Source of the DNA: Ceratothoa steindachneri
Lineage: Eukaryota; Arthropoda; Malacostraca; Isopoda; Cymothoidae
Reading direction: 5' to 3'
Assembly: GCA_963969495.1 (NCBI GenBank)
Contig: OZ018324.1
Location: 50,095,361-50,159,360 of the forward strand
Length of the DNA stretch: 64,000 nucleotides
Shown here: positions 45,460-56,031 of the stretch, one piece after another
Layout: every line of letters starts with the position of its first letter
How positions within the stretch are numbered: position 1 is the stretch's first letter
Translations under genes and position numbers: made by a program
The notes under the pieces: model-generated
What the model saw: the letters and a program-made list of their open reading frames with translations, nothing else
What the model was told of the DNA's origin: nothing
Database searches by the model: none

Positions 45460-48404
45460 AAACGGCCACTTTTCAAGACTTTGTCTAGTCTTGACTTGAA
45501 CTGGTCAACAGATTCACTGTTGACAACTTCCACTGGAAGTGCAGTCCACTTCCTGCAGATACTGTAAGTGAAAAAATTTCATCACAGATTGCGGTTGTAA
45601 CGATTCAGTTCAAGTTTGAAGCCGTGATTGCGCGTTCTGTTCTCACTCAGTGTGAAAATATCCCGGTAGTCAACATTGTCGAACCCTTGAAGTATTTTGA
45701 AAACTTCGATGAGCTAACCACGCAGTCTACGGGTTTCCAGCGAGAACAGATTTAATCCCCTAAGTCTATCCTCATAACTTTTATGTCGGATAGAGGGAAT
45801 CAGCTTGGTTGCCCTGGCTTGTACGCGTTCCAAACTTGTGATATCCTTTCGAAACGAAAGACTCCAAAATTGTACGGCATACTCCAGGTGCGGTCGAACG
45901 AGGAAGTTGTACAGACAAAGTACTATCTCCTTGTTACGGTATCCAAACTGGCGCTTTATGTAGCCTAACATCCTTTGGGCTCTCTTCTCTGCGTCGATGC
46001 ACTGTTTCGAGAACTTCAGGTCGCTAGTAATAGTTACACCGAAGTCCTTCTCAGTGTCACTCGATTCAAGAGCAGTGCCCTTAAGGATATACTGAGATTG
46101 GGGGTTTCTGTGGCCGATATGCATTACTTTGCATTTGTTCACGCTAAAAGGCATTTGCCACGTGTCCGACCACTCCCCAATCTCCCCAAGATCTTCCTGC
46201 AGGTGGGCAGTATTTCCATCCTTTGCAACGTCCATACCAAGCTTGGTATCGTCGGCAAATTTGGAAATCTTGGCAACCATGTCACCGTCTATGTCGTTGA
46301 CGTAGATGATGAATAGTAGTGGTACTAGGACAGAACCTTGAGGCACCCCGCTAGTAACGGGCACCCACTCAGAAGCCTGTCCATTCACCACCACCCGTCG
46401 CCGTCTGCCACTTAGCCAGTTCTCGATCCAGCCGGCTACTTTTCCGTCTATGCCCAGCGCTCGCACTTTCCGGAGAAGGCGGCGGTGTGGTACCTTATCA
46501 AAGGCTTTCTGAAAGTCTAGGTAGACCACATCCACCGCCTTGTCCCGATCGTGCTCACTGAAAACGAAGTGGAAGAATTCCACAAGGTTCGTCAGGCATG
46601 ACCATTGCCTTTGGAAGCCGTGCTGGGAACTCTTCAGTAGCAGGTTTGACTCCAAATACGACGTCATTTTGTCCACCATCATGCTTTTCATGAGTTTACC
46701 GACTATTGAAGTCAGACTGATAGGTCGGTAGTTTGACGGTTGGCTACGGTCTCCTTTCTTGAAGATAGGAGTCACCTCCGCTTCATGCCAGTCTCGAGGA
46801 ACGCATTCGGTCCAGATTGACATGCTGAAGATTGCGCTCAGGTGTCATGACACTTGATCGCGCACTTCTTTCAACACTTTAGGTAGAAACCCATCCGGGC
46901 CAGGGGACTTATTCGTCATTAGGTCCCTGATCTTTTTTTTTTTATTTTCCCTTCGGTGAAGTCCATATCCTTCAGCTTTTCCCCCGAGTAGGAATCCATT
47001 GGCTGGGGGATGGGACCACAATCTTCAGTAAACACTGAAGAGAAGTAGTCGTTGAGGAGGTTAGCATTTTCTGCATCTGAATTCTTTAATGCCCCCTCCT
47101 CATTTCTCAAAGGGCCAATCGTTCCACGGATTGGTTTACGGCTGTTCCAATATCCAAAAAACTCCTTGCGATCTCTTTACAGAGTCTCACCAGCCGGAGT
47201 TCCTCAGACCGCTTAGCCGCCCTTATGCTGGACTTCACTCTCCTGGCTAGCCTCCGGTATTCGTCAAAGTCGCCCGAGATCTTCGATTGCCGGTACACAG
47301 TTCTCTTCTCCCTAATCAGTTGGCCGATTTCTCGATTAAACCACTTTGGTTGAACAGAAGACCGACGGGGACATTTCAGAGGGATGCAACGCGATTGAAG
47401 ACTCATGAATGTGGTTTTGAAACTGTTCCACGAATCTTCAACAACATCGCACACTTATAGCCTCGCGTCCGTCAGTCCAGCACGAAAACCTGAAAAGTCT
47501 GCTCTTCTCAAATCGAGTTTCCTTGATTTACTAGTTGCAGGCTCTGCCTTGACGACTTTGACTACAAATCTAATTAGTCGATGGTCACTGCCACCGAGCT
47601 CTTCGCCCACAGAGAGGTCCTCAACGATGTCATCCTCAGAGGTGAAAACCAAGTCGAGGATATTGTCTCCTCTCGTTGGCTCTCTCACCCATTGAGTCAG
47701 GAACTCGTTGTTCGTGAACTCCAGGAGTAGTGCGTTCTCGCCACAGGGTTCTCTGGGTTCCCAGTCAACTTGTGTGTTGAAATCACCCATGAAGATACAC
47801 ACTCTGTCTTCGACAAGTTCTCCTAGTAGCTGGTACAGATCTCTGTCCTTTTCAATGAGTTGGGCAGGAGGTCTATAAAGCACCAGGGTCCTGTATTTGG
47901 CAGGACCTATCTCTAGGTCAACACTTAGTAGTTCATGGTCGGATACGATGTTGCAATCCGTCGAGTTGAGAGTATCCTTGACATACAACATCACACCGCC
48001 ACCCTCTCTGTCTGGCCTATCTTTCTGGAAGAGCTGGTAACCGGGAATCGTGAATTCACCTTCAAAATCTCGGCTTGAGGTTTTAATCTACGTCTCCGTT
48101 ATGGCCACCATCTCAGGTTCCTCTGTTGCTACGATGCCACGGAGCTCAAGAAACTTATTCCTGATTGACTTCGCGTTGAACAGAAGAACTTTTAGGGAGT
48201 CCCCTAGTGTAGGACTCCTTACGCTCTTCCGTTTCCCGGATTCTTTTGTGTGGCAGTACCCCCTCTTTGCCACATCTAAGAACGTCGTTCCAGGAGTTAC
48301 ACGGGCATACTGTCTTATGTCCGCCTTCACTCTGGGTCGGACGCTTCTCTGCGTCCGCTCTACGACATCCTGGATTAAGTTACAGAGTACAGCCTTTTCC
48401 TTGA
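45460..48404 (-). pseudogene. CR1-like ORF2 of copy A: APE endonuclease and reverse transcriptase
   Basis: Minus strand. Endonuclease: LLFNAKSIRNKFLELRGIVA, EPEMVAITET-stop (a TAG where Trp is expected, 48091-48089), GGGVMLYVKD, CIFMGDFNTQVDW and ELGGSDHRLI (48250-47580). A linker with stops (47450-46920) follows. The reverse transcriptase at 46823-45714 is open: [50 protein letters not shown] (catalytic) and MHIGHRNPQS. Then come VRPHLEYAVQFWS, ERVQARATKLIPS and the end to about 45462. The polymerase core looks well kept, but the stops in the endonuclease and linker prevent a full protein. Confidence 0.9.
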
Positions 48405-49430
48405 ATTAAAGGTGCACTCCGTCCCTTTGGTAAAGGTCGTTTCGACCGTAAAAAGGGCGGTAAGGGTCCAGAAAGAAGACCCCTTCCGCCGTACAGAGGT
48501 CGGACAGGCGCGGGGAAAGGGTCACGTTCCTTCAGTGAGCTGTCCGGCTAGGACCTCTTCTTGGGAGCATCCCTACAACGACCCGTTTGTGAGTTCTCAA
48601 TCCGAAGTCGTCCACGGCTCCCATGACCGTGTTGAGAATTTTCTCGCTGGGGCCTACTTTGCCTCCTCGGAGGTAGAGGTCATTTGCACTCACCATCAGC
48701 GCAACGACTGAATTCTCGGAGATCTGAGATTTCTTAGCCTCTACCCTGATGTGGTGGTTTCTTCGTCCTGGCTGGCAGCATACCTCCACACTAGTATGAA
48801 GGCGGGCCGCTAGCAGGGGCTGCAAACCTTGTGCTTGGGAATCGCCCACAAAGGTAACCCTCGGACATTTCCGTGCATAGATTTGAGGCTTTCTTTGCGG
48901 AAGCGAACTCTCGGTTCCCTCTTTCTTCTCCATCTTATTTTACTTTTTTTTCTTATTCATCTTCTTCCCCCTCCCCTATCTTCCTTTGTTACATACTCTT
49001 CTGTTTTTATCTTTTCTTCCTCTGCTTTAACTTTCTCTTTTTCAGCTTTTACTTTATCTTCTGTTTCAACTTTCTCTGCTTCCTGTTTCTTTCCCTTCCT
49101 TTTTTATTTTTATTTTGAGGGTTTATCCGTAGCATGCGGACCTAGCTCTGGGGGTAATACTGCAGATGCAGTGTTTAGTACAGGGCTTTACGTTAGCTCT
49201 GCTATTCTGACCTCTAGCCTGCGAATCAGTCCGGCGTGTTCTAATTCGAGGCTGTTTATTTTCCCCTCCAACTTCCTGGATCTTTCCTCGGAAGCCCTGC
49301 ATGTTTCTTTTAGCTCCTTGATTTGGCTGTTTAGAATACAGTTGGTGCAGGAACTGGCCGGGTGGCATTTTGAAAAACACCCCTCCGGAAAGTCCACGCA
49401 CCACTTATCTATGTGGCATATTGCGCACGT
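48405..49430 (-). pseudogene. CR1-like ORF1 of copy A: cysteine cluster, coiled coil, SGNH-esterase-type domain
   Basis: Minus strand. It starts in CAICHIDKWC, then C-x3-CH and CTNC (49420-49300), a PHD-like cysteine cluster. A heptad-rich helix follows (QIKELKETCRASEERSRKLE, 49300-49190) and then a Lys/Glu-rich stretch with stops (49120-48950). The last domain has RVTFVGDSQAQGLQPLL (GDS block, nucleophile Ser), SANDLYLRGG (the GxND-like block) and QRDGVHL (D-x-x-H block) near 48420. PHD and esterase domains are known in CR1-type ORF1 proteins. Two or more frame breaks, and the true N-terminus is cut off by the (GA)n junction. Its likely roles are RNA binding and lipid or ester interaction; the substrate is unknown. 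Confidence 0.8.
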
Positions 49431-49436
49431 GTATAT

Positions 49437-49498
<62 letters not shown>

Positions 49499-49550
49499 AA
49501 AGAGAGAGAGAGAGAAAGAGAGAGAGAGAAAAAAAAGAGAGAGAGAGAGA
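49437..49550. repeat. (GA)n tract, tail of CR1 copy B
   Basis: GA repeats with A insertions. It forms the 3' tail of copy B on the minus strand and the exact 5' boundary of copy A. Its translations are Arg-Glu repeats only. Confidence 0.95.
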
Positions 49551-50508
49551 GTTACAAGGAGTTACAAGGCAAGAGAGTACCCTAGGAGACTTACGGTCAA
49601 TTCAAAGAGGGTACTTTTCGACTAGCAATCGAGCTGGCACATGGCTGCTCAATTGTTTTGCGTCCCTAAACGGCCACTTTTCAAGACTTTGTCTAGGCTT
49701 GACTTAAACTGGTCAACAGAATCACTGTTGACAACTTCCACTGGAAGTGCGTTCCACTTACCGCAGATACTGTAGGTGTAACGCTTCAGTTCAAGTTTGA
49801 AGCCGTGATTGCGCGTTCTGTTCTCACTCAGTGTGAAAATATCCCGGTAGTCAACATTGTTGAACCCTCGAAGTATTTTGAAAACTTCGATGAGCTGACC
49901 ACGCAGTCTACGGGTTTCCAGCGAGAACAGATCTAATTCCCTTAGTCTATCCTCATAGCTTTTATGTCGGATAGAGGGAATCAGTTTGGTTGCACTAGCT
50001 TGTACGCCTTCCAACCTTGCGATGTCCTTTCGAAACGAAGGACCCCAAAATTGTATGGAATACTCCAGGTGCGGCCGAACGAGGGAGTTGTACAGACAAA
50101 GTACTATCTCCTTGTTACGGTATCCAAACTGGCGCTTTATGTAGCCTAACACCCTTTGGGCTTTCTTCTCTGCCTCGATGCACTGTTTCAAGAATTTCAG
50201 GTCGCTAGTGATAGTTACACCGAAGTCCTTCTCAGTGTCACTCGATTCAAGAGCAGTGCCCTTAAGGATATACTGAGATTGGGGGTTTCTGTGGCCGATA
50301 TGCATTACTTTGCATTTGTTCACGTTAAAAAGCATTTGCCACGTGTCCGACACACTCCCTAATCTTCCCAAGATTTTCTTGCAGCTGGGCAGTATTTCCA
50401 TCCTTTGCAACGTTCATACCAAGCTTGGTATCGTCGAAAAATTTGGAATCTTGGCAACCATGTTACCGTCCATGTCGTTGACGTAGATAATGAATAGTAG
50501 TGGTCCCA

Positions 50509-50513
<5 letters not shown>
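49551..50513 (-). mobile_element. CR1-like LINE copy B (5' truncated)
   Basis: Minus strand; holds the end of the reverse transcriptase and the C-terminal region (50410-49649: MPF/LFNVNKCKVMHIGHRN, VRPHLEYSIQFWGPSFRKDI, KLIPSIRHKSYEDRL) and the 3' end with CCTTGTAACTCCTTGTAACT and (TC)n. It is truncated at TCTTGGGACCACTACTATTC, right after the (TC)n of copy C. The long frame at 50410-49649 has few defects, but without catalytic motifs it cannot work. Confidence 0.9.

Positions 50514-50556
<43 letters not shown>
50514..50556. repeat. (GA)n tract, tail of CR1 copy C
   Basis: Pure GA repeats between the truncated start of copy B and the end of copy C. Confidence 0.95.
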
Positions 50557-50558
<2 letters not shown>

Positions 50559-51756
50559 ACAACAACAAGGAAAGAAGGTACCCTAGGAGACCTTACGGTG
50601 CATTCAAGGAGGGTACCTTTGGACTAGCAATCGAGCGGGCATATAGCCGCTCAATTGTTTTGCGTCCCTAAACGGCAACTTTTCAAGACTTTGTCTAGTC
50701 TTGACTTGAACTGGTCAACAGATTCACTGTTGACAACTTCCACTGGAAGTGCGTTCCACTTACCGCAGATACTGTAGGTGAAAAAGTTTCCACACAGATT
50801 GCGGTTGTAACGCTTCAGTTCAAGTTTGAAGCCGTGATTGCGCGTTCTGTTCTCACTCAGTGTGAAAATATCCCGGTGGTCAACATTGTCGAACCCTCGA
50901 AGTATTTTGAAGACTTCGATGAGCTGACCACGCAATCTATGGGTTTCCAGCGAGAACAGATCTAATTCTTTTAGTCTATCCTCATAACTTTTATGTCGGA
51001 TAGAGGGAATCAGCTTGGTTGCCCTGGCTTGTACGCGTTCCAATCTCGCGAAGTCCTTTCACAATGAAGGACTCCAAAATTGTACGGCATACTCCAGGTG
51101 CGGTCGGACAAGTGAGTTGTACAGGCACAGTACAATCTCCTGGTTTCGATAACCAAACTGGCGCTTAATATAGCCTAGCATCCTTTGGGCCTTATTCTCC
51201 GCCTCAATGCACTGTTTCAAGAATTTGAGGTCACTAGTGATTGTTACACCCAAGTCCTTCTCAGTGTCGGTGGATTCAATAGCAATGCCCTTAAGGATAT
51301 ACTGAGATTAGGGTTTTCTGTGGCCAATATGCATCACTTTCCATTTACTCACGTTAAAAGGCATTTGCCACGTGTCCGACCACTCCCCAAACTTCCCAAG
51401 ATCTTCCTGCAGGCGTGCAGTATTTCCATCCTTTGCAACTTTCCTTCCAAGCTTGGTATCGTCTGCAAATTTGGAAATCTTGGCAACCATGTCACCGTCC
51501 ATGTCATTGACGTAAATGATGAATAGTAGTGGTCCCAGGACAGAACCTTGAGGCACCCCACTAGTAACGGGCACCTACTCAGAAGCCTGTCCATTCACCA
51601 CCACCCGTTGCCGTCTGCCACTTAGCCAGTTCTCGATCCAGCCGGCTACCTTTCCGTCTATGCCAAGCGCTCGCACTTTTCGAAGGAGGTGGCGGTGTGG
51701 TACCTTATCAAAGGCTTTCTGAAAGTCTAGGTAGACCACATCCACCGCCTTGTCCT

Positions 51757-51757
<1 letters not shown>
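50557..51757 (-). mobile_element. CR1-like LINE copy C (5' truncated)
   Basis: Minus strand. It begins at GGACAAGGCGGTGGATGTGG (DKAVDVVYLDFQKAFDKVPH), includes [20 protein letters not shown] and SKFADDTKLGRKV and the C-terminal region, and ends with CTTGTTGTTGTTACTCTCTC. Frames are broken at 51574 and 51055. It shares private changes with copy D (for example TCGGTGGATTCAATAGCA on +, where A, B and F have TCACTCGATTCAAGAGCA) and the same truncation point. Confidence 0.9.

Positions 51758-51811
<54 letters not shown>
51758..51811. repeat. (GA)n tract, tail of CR1 copy D
   Basis: Pure GA repeats joining copies C and D. Confidence 0.95.
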
Positions 51812-51813
<2 letters not shown>

Positions 51814-52982
51814 ACAACAACAAGTAAAGAAGGTACCCTAGAAGACCTTACGGTCGATTCAAGGAGGGTACCTTTGGACTAGCAATCGAGCGGGCACATG
51901 GCTGCTCAATTGTTTTGTTTTGCTTCCCGAAACGGACACTTTTCAAGACTTTGTCTAGTCTTGACTTGAACTGGTCAACAGATTCACTGTTGACAACTTC
52001 CACTGGGAGTGCGTTCCACTTACCGCAGATACTGTAGGTGAAAAAATTTCCACACAGATTGCGGTTGTAACGCTTAGTTCAAGTTTGAAGCCGTGATTGC
52101 GCGTTCTGTTCTCACTCAGTGTGAAAATATCCCGGTAGTCAACTATGTCGAACCCTCGAAGTATTTTGAAGACTTCGATGAGCTGACCGTGTAGTCTACC
52201 GGTTTCCAGCGAGAACAGATCTAATTCCCTTAGTCTATCCTCATAACTTTTATGTCGGATAGAGGGAATCAGCTTGGTTGCCCTGGCTTGTACGCGTTCC
52301 AATCTCGCGATGTCCTTTCGCAATGAAAGACTCTAAAATTGTACGGCATACTCCAGGTGGGGGCGGACAAGTGAGTTGTACAGGCACAGTACAATCTCCT
52401 GGTTCCGATAACCAAACTGGCGCTTAATATAGCCTAGCATCCTTTGAGCCTTTTTCTCCGCCTCAATTCACTGTTTTGATAACTTGAGGTCACCAGTGAT
52501 TGTTACACCCAAGTCCTTCTCAGTGTCGGTGGATTCAATAGCAGTGCCCTTAAGGATATACTGAGATTGGGGGTTTCTGTGGCCGATATGCATCACGTGT
52601 CCGACCACTCCCGAATCTTCCCAAGATCTTCCTGCAGGCGGGCAGTATTTCCATCCTTTGCAACGTTCATACCAAGCTTGGTATCGTCGGCAAATTTGGA
52701 AATCTTGGCAACCATGTCACGGTCCATGTCGTTGACGTAGATGATGAATAGAAGTGGTCCCAGGACAGAACCTTGAGGCACCCCGCTAGTAACGGGCACC
52801 CACTCAGAAGACTGTCCATTCACCACCGCCCGTTGCCGCCTGCCACTTAGCCAGTTCTCGATCCAGCCGGCTACCTTTCCGTCTATGCCAAACGCTCACA
52901 CTTTCGGGAGAAGGCGGCGGTGTGGTACCTTATCAAAGGCTTTCTGAAAGTCTAGGTAGACCACATCCACCACCTTGTCCCG
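51812..52982 (-). mobile_element. CR1-like LINE copy D (5' truncated)
   Basis: Minus strand. Same span of the element as copy C, starting within one or two bases of the same position (CGGGACAAGGTGGTGGATGT). It contains [11 protein letters not shown], the C-terminal region and the CTTGTTGTTGTTACTCTCTC ending. A short deletion near 52590 removes the stretch coding for QMPFNVNKCK. Frames are broken. Confidence 0.9.
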
Positions 52983-53039
52983 AGAGAGAGAGAGAGGGAG
53001 AGAGAGAGAGAGAGCGAGAGCGAGAGAGAGAGATAGAGT
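52983..53039. repeat. (GA)n tract, tail of CR1 copy E
   Basis: GA repeats with GGG and GC interruptions between the start of copy D and the end of copy E. The interruptions suggest it is the oldest of these tracts. Confidence 0.95.
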
Positions 53040-56031
53040 GTTACAAGGAGTTACAAGGAAAAGAAGTACCTCAAAGGCCTTGCGGCACATATCGAGGAGG
53101 CACTTTTGGTGGTTTCGATTCTTAGCATGTACTGATTACTTGCTATGAGATCATCAACTTTTCAAATATAATTTGTCAAGTCTACTCTTTAACTGTTTAA
53201 CACTGCTACTCTCAACAACCCCCGCTGGTAGTTTATTCCATGTGTCGCAAATGTCATATGTGAATGTTTCCCTCCCCTGGAATGGTATTGAATCTGGGCA
53301 GCTCCACCTTCCACCCGTGATTTCGAGTCATATTCCGGTTGAGGGTAAAGAATTTGGTGGAGTCGACATTTTCAAATCCTTTCAAGATTTTAAAAGTCTC
53401 TATTAGACGACCGCGCAGTCTTCGAGTCTCTAACGAATAAAGATCGAGCTCTTTCAGTCTTTCTTGGTATGACTTGTTCCTTAGCGATGGGATCAGTTTC
53501 GTGGCCCTGGCTTGCACCTTTTCCAGACGATCGATGTCTTTTCGATAATGAGTAAACCAGAACTGAACAGCGAACTCTAGGTGAGGCCTCACCAGCGAGT
53601 TGTACAAGGGCAAAACAACCTCTTTTGTTCGAAAGCTGAATTGCCTCTTGATGTAACCCAACAAGCGATGAGCCTTTTTCTCCTCCTGTAAGCACTGCTT
53701 CGAGAATTTGAGATCGCTGCTAATCAGCACACCTAAGTCCTTCTCGACATCAGTAGACTCAAGACGCATACCTTGTATCTCGTAGCCTGACTGGGGGTTC
53801 GCATACCTGATGTGCATCACCTTACACTTGTCTAAGTTGAAAGGCATCTGCCACTTGTCAGCCCACTCGCCGATCATCCGTAGGTCATCCCTCAGCATCT
53901 CGATGTTTTCGGGATTCGCTACCTTAGCTCCAAGTTTTGTGTCATCGGCAAATTTCGCTAGACGACTCACCAGTCCTTCATCTATATCGTTGATGTAGAT
54001 GATGAATAATAGAGGGCCTAGCACGGAACCCTGAGGGACTCCGCTCGTTACTGACGACCACCGAGAGGTGTGGCCTCCGATGGTAACCCTCTGTCGCCTG
54101 TCCGACAACCAACTTTCTAACCATTTTGCGACCTTTCCTCTTATTCCCAGGGCATGTACTTTCGCCATCAGTCAGCGGTGGGGGACTTTATCGAAAGCCT
54201 TTTGGAAATCCAAATAAAGTATGTCCACCGCTCGACTTCTATCAAACTCGCTCATATACCGTGGAAGAATTCAAGAGAGTTCGTGAGGCATGAGCGTTTT
54301 CTTCGGAAGCCATGCTGTGTGTCTCTCAACAGGTCGTGAGACTCTAAATGATTCATTATCCTATCCCCTATGATGCCTTCCAGTACTTTGCCCACGATTG
54401 AAGTTAGACTTATTGGTCAGTAGTTTCCTGCGGTGCCACGGTCCCCCTTTTTGTGGATCAGGGTGACATTGGCCATACGCCAGTCTGCAGGTACTTCGCC
54501 ACTGTCGAGCGATGAGTTGAAGATCTCAGAAAGATGAGGGCTCACCTGATCTTTCACCTCACGCAGTACTCTTGGCAGGAAGCCGTCAGGACCTGGGGAT
54601 TCATACGCATTTAACTGACCTAGCCTCCTAGCAACCTCTTCGGAAGTTGTAGTTATTGCTTCTAGTGATTCTAACTTGCGATCTATCACTATCGGCGGTC
54701 TAGGTATCTCTCCGCCCCTTTCCCTCGTGAAAACCGAGGAGAAGTAGTCGTTGAGTATGCCAGCTATTTCCTCATCTGAATCCTGGAGAACGCCGTCGGC
54801 GTCCCTCAGGGGTCCGATGCGTTGGCGTACTGGTTTTTGGCTGTTCACGTACGCGAAGAACTCCTTGGAGCTCTCTTTAGAGAGAGAGGCTACACGAATT
54901 TCTTCGTTACGCTTAGCCGTGCGCACTAGTGCCTTAACCGTTCTACTATGGGTCACATAGGCTTCATGGTGCATCGCACTACTATTCCTCTTCCATGCTC
55001 TGTGCGCTGACTTTCTAGCTTTAATAGCACTAGCGATTTCTTGAGAAAACCACCTAGGCTGAATGCTCGCTAGTCTGACAGCCTTCGTGGAAACGCACTT
55101 GGCCTGACGATCCATAAAACGATTTTTGAAGTCGTTCCATTTGGAATTCATCCCGCCTTCGTTAGTTGGTTGCATTTGGCCAAGTGCCTCCCGAAGCCCA
55201 TTGAAGTCTGCACGTCTGAGATCCAATTTACGTGCTCGTTCATTAGTACCTTGCGTACAGGAAGCACGTACTCCAAACCTTACCATGTTATGGTCACTAC
55301 CACCTAGGCGCTCATCCACTGACAGGTCAGAGACGAGGTCATCTTCAGTGGTAAATACTAGATCTAGAACGTTACCCCATCGGGTAGGCTCGCCGACCCA
55401 CTGAGTCAGAAAGTTGCTGTCAGCAAAGTCTACAAGCCAAGATGCCTCTCCGTCGCCCGTTCAGTCACTCCAGTCGACTCTGAAATTGAAGTCCCCTACC
55501 AGCAGCAAAGGAGGGCCGTCTAAGAGACTGGACAGTTTTTGGTACAGATCTATATCAACCTCTACCGTCCGATGAGGAGGTCGATAGGCCACAATGAACC
55601 TGTACTTTTTGTATTGTCGACCTTGAGGTCGACTCCTACTACCTCATGCTCTGGGACAGTTCTGCATTCGATGGGAGATAGATGAGCCCGTACATACACC
55701 AGAACTCCACCACCTTCCCGGTCAGCACGATGTTTATGGAAGGTCACGTAACCGGGTAGTCCAAACTCACCTTTGAAGTCCCTGGTGTCTGCACGAATCC
55801 AAGACTCCATGACGGCCACTATGTCAAGCATCTCTGATGACATCAGTGCTCTAAGCTCGCAGAACTTGTTCCTTATTGAGCAGGCATTTAATAGAAAAAC
55901 TCTTAGGGGGCGTCCGCTAGCCCTACTGCCCCCTCCACTTCTCCGTTTCCCGACGGTTCGTCGTGCGTCCTCCCCTCCAAAGCTGGACTCGGAGGCTGAC
56001 CATCACCCACTTCCGCCCCCTCCTGAGTGGG
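53040..56031 (-). mobile_element. CR1-like LINE copy E, divergent subfamily
   Basis: Minus strand, about 3.0 kb. Endonuclease: LLNACSIRNKFCELRALMSS, MLDIVAVMESWIRADTRDFK and GGGVLVYVRAHLS (55900-55660), a decayed middle, then ERLGGSDHNMVRFGV (about 55310). The linker and first polymerase half are open from 55319 to 54417 (SPGPDGFLPRVLREV, VTLIHKKGDR). After stops, the second half 54168-53254 is open ([61 protein letters not shown]). It differs clearly from A-D and F at protein level but has the same ending CCTTGTAACTCCTTGTAACA and (TC)n. ORF1 is missing. Confidence 0.9.

Larger units (their letters stand above)
45329..49436 (-). mobile_element. CR1-like LINE copy A (near full length)
   Basis: Minus-strand element of about 4.1 kb with ORF1, ORF2, a 3' untranslated part and an ending made of short CCTTGTTACT repeats followed by (TC)n (45329-45341 as GA on +). 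Its 5' end runs straight into the (GA)n tail of copy B at 49437. It is the most complete CR1 copy in the window; its two reading frames are listed separately. Confidence 0.9.

Noticed and set aside
49370..49585. Arg-Glu repeat frames across (GA)n tracts
   Set aside because: Translation of the LINE tail microsatellite; not a protein.
48829..49707. 292-codon plus-strand frame
   Set aside because: Antisense of CR1 ORF1 and of the (GA)n tract; the minus strand carries the conserved domains.
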